Source of the DNA: Tannerella sp.
GTDB lineage: Bacteria; Bacteroidota; Bacteroidia; Bacteroidales; Tannerellaceae
NCBI GenBank assembly: GCA_031271245.1
Contig: JAISWC010000120.1
Span: 1-6,834, forward strand
Length of the DNA stretch: 6,834 nt
Direction of reading: 5' to 3'
Positions 1 to 6,834 of the stretch are shown here, in pieces (positions within the stretch are counted from its first letter, which is position 1; each line of letters starts with the position of its first letter). The notes beneath the pieces are model-generated. The model was given only the letters and a program-made list of their open reading frames with translations, did no database searches and was not told where the DNA came from. The position numbers were made by a program, and so were the translations under genes.

Positions 1-474
1 GTTTTCCAGTTTGACCGAGCCTACCGAGCCGTTATACTCCCGCCGCTTGGCTGTGCCATACCCGATGACAATCACTTCATCCAGCAACTGCGCGTCTTCC
101 TGCAGCACAATCTGCAAACTCGTCTGATTCCCGACCGCAACATCCTGCGTGATATACCCTACAAAGGATACCTGCAAAACGGCATTGGCGGAAACGCTCA
201 ACGAAAATTTACCGTCCACATCGGTAACCGTCCCGTTAATGGCCACGTCCTTCTCCACAATATTCGCCCCGATCACCGGCTCACCCGTCTGGTCGACCAC
301 TGTTCCCGTGATGCGAATCTTCGTCTGTTCCCGTTCACCTGTTTCCGGCAGATAGCCGTCGCGGGCGAACGTCATGCCCGTACCCGCAATCAGGAGGAGT
401 ACGGACAGTATCATCATTCTTTTCATTAGTTCAAGTTTGGCATTTTTCATGCCGTCAATCAATTTATTTGTCAT
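1..474 (-). CDS. SusC-family TonB-dependent outer-membrane transporter, N-terminal 158 residues (cut by window edge)
   Basis: This is the amino-terminal part of a SusC/RagA-type transporter read on the minus strand; the frame is still open at position 1, so the gene continues to the left. From the ATG at 474 the product starts MTNKLIDGMKNAKLELMKRM, followed by a hydrophobic signal segment (about residues 20-37, likely cleavage after MTFA). A carboxypeptidase-D regulatory-like domain follows (about 54-126: ITGTVVDQTGEPVIGANIVE, then GTVTDVDGKFSLSV and LQVSFVGY), then the TonB-box/linker motif DEVIVIGYGTAKRR (132-145) and the beginning of the plug. No STN signalling domain precedes the CarboxypepD-like domain. 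ATGs at 450 and 426 are possible alternative starts; 474 was chosen for its A-rich upstream context (AGTTAAAAAT), but any of the three leaves an intact signal peptide. The gene is divergent from, and clearly paralogous to, the transporter at 2052-5015. Its substrate cannot be told from this fragment. Confidence 0.93.
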   Translation of the reverse strand, partial: MTNKLIDGMKNAKLELMKRMMILSVLLLIAGTGMTFARDGYLPETGEREQTKIRITGTVVDQTGEPVIGANIVEKDVAINGTVTDVDGKFSLSVSANAVLQVSFVGYITQDVAVGNQTSLQIVLQEDAQLLDEVIVIGYGTAKRREYNGSVGSVKLEN

Positions 475-815
475 ATTTTTAACTGTTTGATTCGTTTTTA
501 GAATGGTACTTTTTAATGTTTCTCCGGTCGGAAAATACGTACCGGTTATTTTCCAACCTTCTTTTCGCTGTTTTCAAATTCTTTCGTTTCTTCCATAGGC
601 ATTCCGTTTTAAAATGAATAATAATATGCGGTCGACTCCGGGAATCCCGGAATCGGATATTTCTGCCGGTCGCAAAGGCCACGGCGGAAAGCCGCGGCTC
701 CTGTGTGTTCTGGTGTAAGAAAAAAAGAAAAATTCATAGGGACATAAGGGACCCGTGGGACACAGCGGGAGAGGGAGGAAAAAATCTCCGTGTGCTCCGT
801 GCCTCCGTGTTGAAG
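475..815 (-). other. Promoter-distal part of the long 5' leader of the minus-strand susC gene
   Basis: I see no convincing gene in this stretch. If transcription begins at the predicted promoters near 948 or 1073, it forms the last ~340 nt of the leader before the ATG at 474. It holds strong dyads: TCCGGGA-A-TCCCGGA (637-651) and an 8-bp stem GGAAAATA/TATTTTCC (530-537 with 547-554) about 55-80 nt upstream of the start codon. The loop of the latter contains ACCGG, which could pair alternatively with CCGGT at 524-528. It also carries the dispersed-repeat fragment described separately. Unlike the inner part of the intergenic region, I find no clear homology with the corresponding stretch upstream of the plus-strand gene. 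Function as a leader is inferred from position only. Confidence 0.4.
739..811. repeat. Dispersed intergenic repeat fragment (GGGAC 9-nt-period units plus CTCCGTG units)
   Basis: Three GGGAC units occur at an exact 9-nt spacing (739, 748, 757), followed by CTCCGTGTGCTCCGTG (786-801) and CCTCCGTGTT (802-811). The 16-nt core at 786-801 occurs again at 6722-6737, downstream of susD, so the element is present at least twice in this window. Translations of this sequence give the HGGTEHTE-like peptide often seen in spurious bacterial hypothetical proteins, which from general knowledge points to a dispersed non-coding repeat. The copy here lacks the clean inverted partner seen in the 3' copy and looks degenerate. 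Confidence 0.6.
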
Positions 816-920
816 GATTTTCAACGGAAACTCCTTCAAAAAATAATACTTGATTTTGTTGTGCGAAAGATTTGTTTTTAGTATATTTCGCGCGTGCGCA
901 CCTATATCTATATACGCGAG

Positions 921-974
<54 letters not shown>

Positions 975-1078
975 CAGCCATGCCTCAACCCGCTATAAAG
1001 AGGGCCGAACGGCGTTTTAGTTGCAAGAAAAATAGAAAGCATCTCCATGTCTTATCTTTTTATCGATTGTTTCGGCGG

Positions 1079-1110
1079 CAAAGATATACTTCTCTTTTTA
1101 TATACGCAAA
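1079..1110 (-). promoter_or_regulatory. Bacteroidota housekeeping-type promoter (TTTG-N20-TAnnTTTG) for the minus-strand susC
   Basis: On the minus strand TTTG (1110-1107) is followed after 20 nt by TATCTTTG (1086-1079). This matches the known Bacteroidota sigma-ABfr pattern of a -33 TTTG and a -7 TAnnTTTG with 19-21 nt between. The start would lie near 1073, about 125 nt upstream of the predicted sigma-54 start, with a leader of about 600 nt. The -7 box and the following CGCCGAAACAATC are conserved in the right arm. Confidence 0.6.
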
Positions 1111-1116
1111 GATTAT

Positions 1117-1411
1117 TCGGAATTTTTTTTTGCGAGCCTCATTTTTAACTAAAACAGGCCTGTAGAAGCGCAAAATCATGCGTCTCTACGGTGCGCCCGA
1201 CAGCCCTGTCATCCGTGAATAAACGCATTTCACCTCCACGCGGACGGCCATTTGCAAACCCTTCATCTTTCGCAAGACCTCTTCGTAGCCTGCGATACCT
1301 CTTTTCCTTTTTCTCTTATTTTATTTACATTCAAACATTTGCCGCTTTAGGTGAGAACGCAGTCACTCCGCATTTAAGTTAAAAATGCATTACTGAGCAA
1401 GAAAAGTTACG
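1117..1411. other. Central unduplicated spacer between the two divergent promoter arms; no gene seen
   Basis: About 295 bp with no credible coding sequence; the open frames lack start context and recognisable domains. It contains the palindrome ACAGGCCTGT (1154-1163), a REP-like hairpin (1162-1189), the short dyad GACAG-CC-CTGTC (1199-1210) and the dyad GCATTT/AAATGC (1370-1375 with 1383-1388). By position, about 150-450 bp upstream of the two sigma-54 starts, it is where enhancer-binding-protein sites would be expected, but no known site is recognised. Confidence 0.5.
1162..1189. repeat. REP-like imperfect palindrome (GTAGA...CGCA-loop-TGCG...TCTAC)
   Basis: GTAGA (1162-1166) pairs with TCTAC (1185-1189) and CGCA (1169-1172) with TGCG (1179-1182), leaving a six-base AAATCA loop and two imperfect positions in between. 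The GTAGAGACGC/GCGTCTCTAC theme resembles short palindromic repeats common between genes in Bacteroidota and some other phyla (from memory, not checked). No T-run follows on either strand, so terminator function is not supported. Confidence 0.5.
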
Positions 1412-1418
1412 GATAACT

Positions 1419-1449
1419 ATTGCCTGCATAAAAAAGATATATACTTTTG
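1419..1449 (+). promoter_or_regulatory. Bacteroidota housekeeping-type promoter for the plus-strand susCD operon
   Basis: TACTTTTG (1442-1449) fits the -7 element TAnnTTTG. ATTG (1419-1422), 19 nt upstream, is a three-of-four match to the -33 TTTG. The start would be near 1455, giving a leader of about 600 nt. Support comes mainly from conservation at the same place in the left arm, where both boxes match the consensus fully; the -33 box here is weaker. Confidence 0.55.
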
Positions 1450-1541
1450 TCGCCGAAACAATCAGTAAAAAGATAAGAAATGGATATGCTTTCTATTTTT
1501 ATTGCCACTAAATGCCGTTCGGCCCTCTTTTTAGCGGGTTG

Positions 1542-1596
<55 letters not shown>

Positions 1597-1720
1597 GCAG
1601 GCGTATATAATACAGTACGTACACACGCGCAATATACAGAAAACAAATCTTTCACACGACAAAATCAAGTATTGTTTTTCGAAGGAATCTCTTCGGAAAA
1701 ACCCGATCATACATGCACGA

Positions 1721-2051
1721 AATATCGGCCGACATGCGGGGAAAGGTATGCCTTTCGCCGAAATTCGGCAATTCAACGGTGGAATCCTCTCCGAAAAGCC
1801 CGTTTTTCAAAAAAATCTACTGAAGCATTGAAGAAAGAAGTCCAGTCCCGCAAGGTTTCGATTTTTTGTTCCGGACTTTCCGGAAGAGACTCATCGTTCG
1901 AAACAAAACCGGCAAAGAAACTGTTTATCAGGATAAAAAAACAACATGCATTTGCATGGAGAATCAACAAAAAGCAAGTAGGAGCCGAACGCTCGGAAAG
2001 CCGCTATTTTATTAACAAGCAAATTATTGAACTTAATTTACAAATTTACAA
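1721..2051 (+). other. Promoter-distal part of the susCD 5' leader; no recognised gene
   Basis: This A-rich stretch lies between the duplicated arm and the susC start codon. It contains several dyads that could fold in the transcript: GCCGAA-A-TTCGGC (1757-1769), CATGCA-TT-TGCATG (1945-1958) and CCGA-ACGC-TCGG (1985-1996). One plus-strand frame stays open from 1480 through 2055, where its TGA overlaps the susC ATG (ATGA), but the predicted product has no recognisable domain and begins with the GA-encoded Arg-Glu repeat. I treat it as leader and record the frame among the findings. Confidence 0.4.
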
Positions 2052-5015
2052 ATGAAGAAAAGAATGATTTTTAAAAATGGGTGCACATGGCACAAAATAC
2101 TGTGCCTATTATGTGTTTTGGGAAGTTCGCTTTCCCTGTATGCACAGGGAGGAAAACGAGTGAACGGCACGATCGTCGATTCGCAGGGCGAGGCGGTTAT
2201 CGGAGCCAATGTGATGGAAAAAGGGACGACTAACGGAACGGTATCCGATGTGAATGGCGCATTCAACCTGACCGTATCCGAAGAGGCAACACTTCAGGTT
2301 TCGTTTATCGGCTACAGTACGCAAGAAATCAAAGTGGCCGGGCAGACGTTGATTTCCATCATCCTGCAGGAAGACAGCGAAATGCTGGAAGAAGTGGTCG
2401 TCATCGGATACGGAACGGTCAAGAAAAGCGACCTGACCGGTTCGGTGGCCTCGGTCTCGAACAAACAGTTCAAAGACCAGCCGGTGAAACGGATAGAAGA
2501 CATTCTCAAGGGGCGTGCCGCCGGTGTGGAAGTGACTACACTCAGTGGAATGCCGGGCGCAGGTGCCAAAGTCCGCATACGCGGTACGACCTCCATCAAC
2601 AAGGGCAGCGATCCGCTGTACATCGTGGACGGGATTGTCAGTTCGAGCGGCCTGGACGGCCTCAATCCTTCGGATATTCAATCCATTGAAGCGCTGAAAG
2701 ATGCTTCCGCTACGGCCATTTACGGTTCGCGGGGCGCTAACGGCGTGATTCTGGTTACGACGCGGAAAGGCGAGGCGGGCAAGCCGCAGATTACGGTCGA
2801 CGCCGCCGTCGGCATGTCCAACATCGTCAAGAAGTATGAGTTGTTGAACGCTTACGAGTATGCGTTGGCGCTGAATGACCTGTTGGGTTCCTCTACCATT
2901 TCCGCTGCCGATGTGGAAGCCTACAAAAACGGGACGAAGGGGATCGACTGGCAGGACATACTAACGCAAACCGGTATCAGCCAGGATTACAAGTTGAGCA
3001 TTTCGGGCGGGAGCGCGGAAAACAGGTACCTGATTTCCGGAAATCTGCTGGACATGTCGGCCATTACGATTACCACCAAATACCAGCGCGCCCAGTTAAG
3101 GGTCAACCTGGACAACGAGGTAACCTCCTGGCTGACGGTTTCCACCAAACTCAACGCCTCCAGGATGTATACGCACAACTATGGCGTGAGTCTTGGCACT
3201 GCCCTCAACCATACGCCTTCCATGGAGATGAAAAACGAGGAAACAGGCGTATATAACCGGGACCAGTTCAATACCATAGGCAGCAATCCGTATGGAGCGC
3301 TCATGGTCAATTATAACGATAATTATCGCTATAATTTAAACGGGAACGTCAATTTGCTGTTCAAGATCATCGATGGACTTACGCTGTCCGTACAAAACGG
3401 AGCCAATTACTATCATGCTCCGAGCTATTCGTTTACATCGGCGTTAGCTCAGGCGGGGTCAGAAAGCAGTATGGGGAACAGCAGCGGAATGAACATTTAC
3501 TGGCAAAATACCAACAACCTGACGTATCAGAAAAAAATCGGCGACCACAATATCACGGCAACGGCTGTATGGGAAACGAGTAATACCGAATGGAAAAGTT
3601 TGGGGATAAGCGGTTCGAATCTGAGTAACGAAATCGTGGGCTACTGGAACGTCGCCAACGCGGCGGTCCGCAACGCAAGCAACGATTATTCGGCAGAATC
3701 CATCGCTTCGGGCATTGGCCGGTTGCTCTACAATTATAAGGGACGCTATTTGCTGACCGGTACATTCCGGGCCGACGGATCGTCCAAGTTTCAGGGAGAT
3801 AACAAGTGGGGCTATTTTCCTTCCGGCTCTGTGGCCTGGGACGTCGCCAGGGAAGATTTCATGAGCGAGCAGGAACTGTTCCAGCAACTGAAGGTCAGAA
3901 CCAGTTTCGGCATCACCGGCAACCAGGACATTGGCCGCTACAGTACGCTGGGCATGCTCTCCTCCACGTCTTACGGATGGGGCACATCCAATTTGCACAC
4001 CGGCTACTGGGGCGATTCGTTTGCCACGCCCAACGTGCGGTGGGAAAAAACCTACCAGTATGATTTAGGCCTCGACCTCAGTCTGCTGGACAGCCGGTTG
4101 AATTTCAGCATGGACCTGTTCCTGAAAGATACCAAAGACCTGCTTTTCCAAAAGACCGTCCCCAGCTATAACGGCGGCGGCAGTTACTGGGTGAATCAGG
4201 GAGAAATCAAAAATTCAGGCGTCGAATTTTCCATCAATGCCACTCCCGTGAGCGGAAGAGACCTGACGTGGGAATCGACCCTGAACGCTTCTTTCGTGAA
4301 AAACGAAATAGTCGATCTGGCCGGCAACGACTTTATTCTCGAAGCCAATCAAACTGACTGGGGCGGCGCGATGCAGATCATGAAACCGGGTTACCCGCTG
4401 GGGTCTTTCTATCTGTATCAGTGGAAAGGATTTGATGAAGCCGGCGCCAATCTGTTCCAAAAAAGCGACGGCAGCCTGACCACCTCCCCCACGGGTGACG
4501 ATCAGGTAATCATGGGACAGGCTAATCCGAAATGGTCGTTTGGGTGGAACAATACGGTCAACTGGAAAAACTGGTCGGCCAGCCTCTTTATCAATGCGGT
4601 GACCGGATTCGACCGTTTGAACGTAGGCCGTTTCTACATGGCTTCCATGACCGGACCCGCCCGCTTTATCACCCTTCGCGAAGCCTATTACAACGCATGG
4701 GACAAGGTGAGCAACAAGGCCGACGCCAAATTCCCGAGCCTTACCAATCCGAACAACCAGACGTTCGGCAATTCGGACTTCTGGCTCGAAGATGCGTCGT
4801 TCCTGAAAGTGAAAAATATCAGCATCGCTTATCAGATTCCCAGGCGAATCGTAAAGGTTGCCGATATACAGTTGTCGGTCAGCGTCCAAAACCTGCTGAC
4901 ACTGACCAAATATACAGGGATGGACCCGGAAGTGTACAACGCGTATACGGGGTTAGACAACGGTTCCTATCCGGAATCGAGGACATTCACGTTTGGTGCA
5001 AAAATTAATTTTTAA
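2052..5015 (+). CDS. SusC/RagA-family TonB-dependent outer-membrane transporter
   Basis: This 987-residue protein has the usual SusC length and layout. It has a signal peptide (1-31, likely cleavage after SLYA), a carboxypeptidase-D regulatory-like beta-sandwich (about 36-108; GTIVDSQGEAVIGANV, VSDVNGAFNL, LQVSFIGY) and a TonB-box/linker EEVVVIGYGTVKKSD (113-127). The plug (about 125-240) carries the SusC hallmarks VRIRGTTSINKGSDPLYIVDG (about 174-194) and SATAIYGSRGANGVILVTT (219-237). The rest is a beta-barrel ending in FTFGAKINF with the terminal aromatic residue needed for outer-membrane insertion. It forms the energised pore through which a nutrient captured by its SusD partner is imported. 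No STN domain is present, so signalling through a FecR/ECF sigma pair is unlikely. The first ATG (2052) is used; ATG at 2064 is possible. The paralogue at 1-474 diverges from it. Substrate is unknown. Confidence 0.96.
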   Translation: MKKRMIFKNGCTWHKILCLLCVLGSSLSLYAQGGKRVNGTIVDSQGEAVIGANVMEKGTTNGTVSDVNGAFNLTVSEEATLQVSFIGYSTQEIKVAGQTLISIILQEDSEMLEEVVVIGYGTVKKSDLTGSVASVSNKQFKDQPVKRIEDILKGRAAGVEVTTLSGMPGAGAKVRIRGTTSINKGSDPLYIVDGIVSSSGLDGLNPSDIQSIEALKDASATAIYGSRGANGVILVTTRKGEAGKPQITVDAAVGMSNIVKKYELLNAYEYALALNDLLGSSTISAADVEAYKNGTKGIDWQDILTQTGISQDYKLSISGGSAENRYLISGNLLDMSAITITTKYQRAQLRVNLDNEVTSWLTVSTKLNASRMYTHNYGVSLGTALNHTPSMEMKNEETGVYNRDQFNTIGSNPYGALMVNYNDNYRYNLNGNVNLLFKIIDGLTLSVQNGANYYHAPSYSFTSALAQAGSESSMGNSSGMNIYWQNTNNLTYQKKIGDHNITATAVWETSNTEWKSLGISGSNLSNEIVGYWNVANAAVRNASNDYSAESIASGIGRLLYNYKGRYLLTGTFRADGSSKFQGDNKWGYFPSGSVAWDVAREDFMSEQELFQQLKVRTSFGITGNQDIGRYSTLGMLSSTSYGWGTSNLHTGYWGDSFATPNVRWEKTYQYDLGLDLSLLDSRLNFSMDLFLKDTKDLLFQKTVPSYNGGGSYWVNQGEIKNSGVEFSINATPVSGRDLTWESTLNASFVKNEIVDLAGNDFILEANQTDWGGAMQIMKPGYPLGSFYLYQWKGFDEAGANLFQKSDGSLTTSPTGDDQVIMGQANPKWSFGWNNTVNWKNWSASLFINAVTGFDRLNVGRFYMASMTGPARFITLREAYYNAWDKVSNKADAKFPSLTNPNNQTFGNSDFWLEDASFLKVKNISIAYQIPRRIVKVADIQLSVSVQNLLTLTKYTGMDPEVYNAYTGLDNGSYPESRTFTFGAKINF

Positions 5016-5041
5016 TTACATGATTTTTAACGACAAAATAT

Positions 5042-5047
5042 AGGAAG
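5042..5047 (+). promoter_or_regulatory. Shine-Dalgarno-like AGGAAG before susD
   Basis: AGGAAG ends three bases before the ATG at 5051, a short spacing. It is noteworthy because neither susC start in this window has a purine-rich site of this kind, only A-rich sequence. It supports the chosen start of the SusD lipoprotein. Confidence 0.4.
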
Positions 5048-5050
5048 TAT

Positions 5051-6649
5051 ATGAAGACAAGAATATTTAAAATACTTTTAGGGGCGATCATGCTGTCGGG
5101 GATGTTTTCCTGCGATCAATTTTTGACGGAAGACCCGAAAGGCCGGCTGGCATCTCAGACGTTCTTTACCAATAAAAAAGATCTGGATTTGGTGTTGAAT
5201 TCACTATACAGTGTGGTATCGAGTACACAGGGTTCCAATACCACAAATACCAATTTCCTGGGGGGTGACGACGTCTCCACCCATCCGGCCAGCAACAAGA
5301 TATCGCTCCGCCAGCATGACCAGTACGATGTGCCGGACAACAATGCCTGGATGCCCTCCATGTGGTTAGGCCACTGGCGCGTCGTGAAAGCCTCCAATTT
5401 CATCATCAACAACGCAGCCAAAACGCCGGACGTTTCCGAAACCGACATCCGTTCGGCCATCGCCCAGGCTCACTACTGGCGGGCATTTTCATATTTCGCC
5501 CTGGTACAGACGTTTGGACCGGTGCCCATCATGCTCGAGGAAGAAATCAACTACGAAGCGCCGCTGGTACCGATTGAAGAGATCTACAGCATGGTGCTGG
5601 AAGACCTGAAGATAGCCGAACAGGGCGTCCCGATACAGTATACGGTCGAGCCTTATGCGCGGAACGGGATGAACATAGCCGTCAGCCAGGGAGCCGTCAA
5701 GGCTTCGCTGGCGTATGTCTACATGGCTATGGCCGGCTGGCCGCTCAACAAGGGTATCGAATACTACCAGTTGGCCGCCGCCAAGGCGAAGGAAGTGATC
5801 GACGGCGCGGATAACGGCACGTATTACTACACCCTGCTGGACGAATACTGGAAAGTGTATTCATGGGAGTACAACGAAAAGAATTCGGAAGTCCTCCTGG
5901 GGCATCGATACTACCAGAACGAGTGGACCAACTGGGCGCCGTTAGCGGATTTCCTGCAGGACATGGCACAGGGCGGATGGAACGACACGAACTGCGAAAT
6001 CAAGTTCTGGAAAGAATTTCCGGAAGGTCCGCGCAAGGAGGCATCCTTTATCCCGAAACTGCTGCTGACCGACGGCGAACTGCACGACTGGTGGTATGAC
6101 ACCGATCCTCCTTCGCGGGCGGTGGTGGCCCCCTGTTTCGCGAAAACCGTCGAAGGCGCCGTGCGGGGCACGGAATTCGACTATACCGATCCCACCCCGC
6201 TCATGATGGTGGGCGACAAGATGCACCAGGTGATCCGTCTGTCGGAAGTATACTGCTGGTATGCCGAAGCCGTGGGCCGTTCGGGGCAGGTCAATGCCCA
6301 GGCCGTCGAAGTGCTCAACCGGGTGCGCAACCGCGCCGACGGCAAGGCGTCGAACCGCTATTCCACCGCCATGACGCCCGAACAGCTGGCCGAAGCCGCC
6401 TACGACGAGCATGGCTGGGAGATCGGCGGATATTACTGGTGTGGTTTTGCGTCGAGGTATCGCGACATGTTCCGGATGTACCGCGTCAAAGATCATTTCG
6501 AATTCCGGAAACAGAATCCGCTGATCGAAGTGGCGCCCGGCATATTCAGGAACGAAGCCGTTCCGGTAACGGGCACCTGGGACGACAGTAAAATGTACTG
6601 TCCCTATCCCAACGGCGACGCGATTCTGAATCCCAACCTGAAAAACTGA
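5051..6649 (+). CDS. SusD/RagB-family nutrient-binding surface lipoprotein
   Basis: This 532-residue protein has a lipoprotein signal peptide: charged MKTRIFK, a hydrophobic core, and a lipobox-like MFSC with the acylated cysteine at residue 21. CDQFLTEDPKG follows, the typical start of mature SusD proteins. The alpha-helical TPR-like region includes the family signature HYWRAFSYFALVQTFGPVPI (141-160) and VSQGAVKASLAYVYMAMAG (211-229). The C-terminal SusD/RagB domain contains QVIRLSEVYCWYAEAVGRSG (393-412), then AVEVLNRVRNRADG (418-431) and a conserved tail ending YPNGDAILNPN. It sits on the cell surface as a hinged lid over the SusC barrel and delivers ligand to it. The gene begins 35 nt after the susC stop with no terminator between, so the two are one transcription unit. 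Many Trp/Tyr residues fit a ligand platform, but the ligand (glycan, peptide or other) cannot be named. Confidence 0.96.
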   Translation: MKTRIFKILLGAIMLSGMFSCDQFLTEDPKGRLASQTFFTNKKDLDLVLNSLYSVVSSTQGSNTTNTNFLGGDDVSTHPASNKISLRQHDQYDVPDNNAWMPSMWLGHWRVVKASNFIINNAAKTPDVSETDIRSAIAQAHYWRAFSYFALVQTFGPVPIMLEEEINYEAPLVPIEEIYSMVLEDLKIAEQGVPIQYTVEPYARNGMNIAVSQGAVKASLAYVYMAMAGWPLNKGIEYYQLAAAKAKEVIDGADNGTYYYTLLDEYWKVYSWEYNEKNSEVLLGHRYYQNEWTNWAPLADFLQDMAQGGWNDTNCEIKFWKEFPEGPRKEASFIPKLLLTDGELHDWWYDTDPPSRAVVAPCFAKTVEGAVRGTEFDYTDPTPLMMVGDKMHQVIRLSEVYCWYAEAVGRSGQVNAQAVEVLNRVRNRADGKASNRYSTAMTPEQLAEAAYDEHGWEIGGYYWCGFASRYRDMFRMYRVKDHFEFRKQNPLIEVAPGIFRNEAVPVTGTWDDSKMYCPYPNGDAILNPNLKN

Positions 6650-6665
6650 AAGTGAAAGGCTAAAA

Positions 6666-6760
6666 TCCTTTAAACACGGAGACACGGAGAAGCCACAGCG
6701 TTCCACAGAACGTGAAATTACCTCCGTGTGCTCCGTGTTTTCGTGTTTAAAGGAATTTTT
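6666..6760. terminator. Large stem-loop of the CTCCGTG repeat family downstream of susD, possible terminator
   Basis: The left stem (6666-6689, containing CCTTTAAACACGGAGACA) pairs with the right stem (6731-6754) over 24 positions with two mismatches. A small inner hairpin, CGTTC-CACA-GAACG, lies at 6699-6712. A T5 run (6756-6760) follows the right stem, so intrinsic termination of susCD is plausible. The right half contains CTCCGTGTGCTCCGTG (6722-6737), also present at 786-801, so this is at the same time a dispersed intergenic repeat. The near-palindromic form would also allow termination from the opposite strand, but no gene from that side is seen. Confidence 0.6.
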
Positions 6761-6834
6761 AACTGACACGCCGGTCAACCGATCTACGTTATTTGTTTTT
6801 CATCCCTTAAGTGACGCGAAATAAATAACATCTA
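6761..6834. other. Right-edge intergenic sequence, nothing recognised
   Basis: The last 74 bases are AT-rich after 6785 and contain no start of a recognisable gene, no clear promoter matching TAnnTTTG and no RNA gene. Whether the operon continues with a degradative enzyme beyond the edge cannot be told. Confidence 0.5.

Noticed and set aside
739..761. Possible CRISPR-like or tandem array (GGGAC at 9-nt spacing)
   Set aside because: There are only three five-base units with 4-nt gaps, far too short for repeat-spacer structure; it is better read as part of a dispersed repeat.
1191..1382. 63-codon plus-strand frame in the central spacer
   Set aside because: Low-complexity Ser/Arg/Phe composition, no ribosome-binding context, and it lies between divergent promoters pointing away from it.
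2109..2681. 190-codon minus-strand frame opposite the susC 5' region (also 4215-4889 and 3459-3998)
   Set aside because: These are shadow frames of the susC coding sequence in a codon-biased gene, with no domain or start context.
5942..6778. 278-codon minus-strand frame opposite the susD 3' half
   Set aside because: It lies antisense to a well-supported SusD gene with clear family motifs and starts inside the terminator repeat; the product is unrecognisable.

Overview
The window looks like a nutrient-uptake locus from a member of the Bacteroidota, most likely the order Bacteroidales. The evidence is a SusC/SusD outer-membrane pair, promoter elements of the TTTG-N19/20-TAnnTTTG type, A-rich translation starts and dispersed CTCCGTG-type intergenic repeats. 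The species cannot be fixed from the sequence.

Layout. Positions 1-474 (minus strand) hold the first 158 codons of a SusC-family TonB-dependent transporter that runs off the left edge. Positions 475-2051 form an unusually long divergent intergenic region of about 1.58 kb. Positions 2052-5015 (plus strand) encode a complete second SusC-family transporter, followed after 35 nt by its SusD-family surface lipoprotein partner (5051-6649). Positions 6666-6760 hold a hairpin repeat that can act as the terminator. Nothing is recognised in the last 74 bases.

The intergenic region is the most interesting part. It contains a diverged inverted duplication: the left arm (about 816-1116) is homologous to the reverse complement of the right arm (about 1412-1720). 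In transcription order each arm carries a TAnnTTTG-type housekeeping promoter, a very good sigma-54 (RpoN) -24/-12 promoter (TGGCACG-N4-TTGCA on the right, TGGCATG-N4-TTGCA on the left), and an (AG)17-18 microsatellite that starts at the -12 element and covers the predicted sigma-54 start site. Each predicted RpoN transcript would therefore begin inside the GA tract and have a leader of roughly 475-485 nt before its susC gene. Simple dinucleotide tracts are prone to slipped-strand length change, so the arrangement suggests, without proving, length-variable sigma-54 control of two divergent SusC/D systems.

How the parts fit together. SusC forms the TonB-driven outer-membrane barrel and SusD the surface lid that captures ligand; together they import an oligomeric nutrient. 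The substrate cannot be inferred because no degradative enzyme or regulator lies in the window. Neither SusC shows the extra N-terminal STN domain used for FecR/ECF-sigma signalling, which fits control by another route, such as an RpoN enhancer-binding protein encoded elsewhere.
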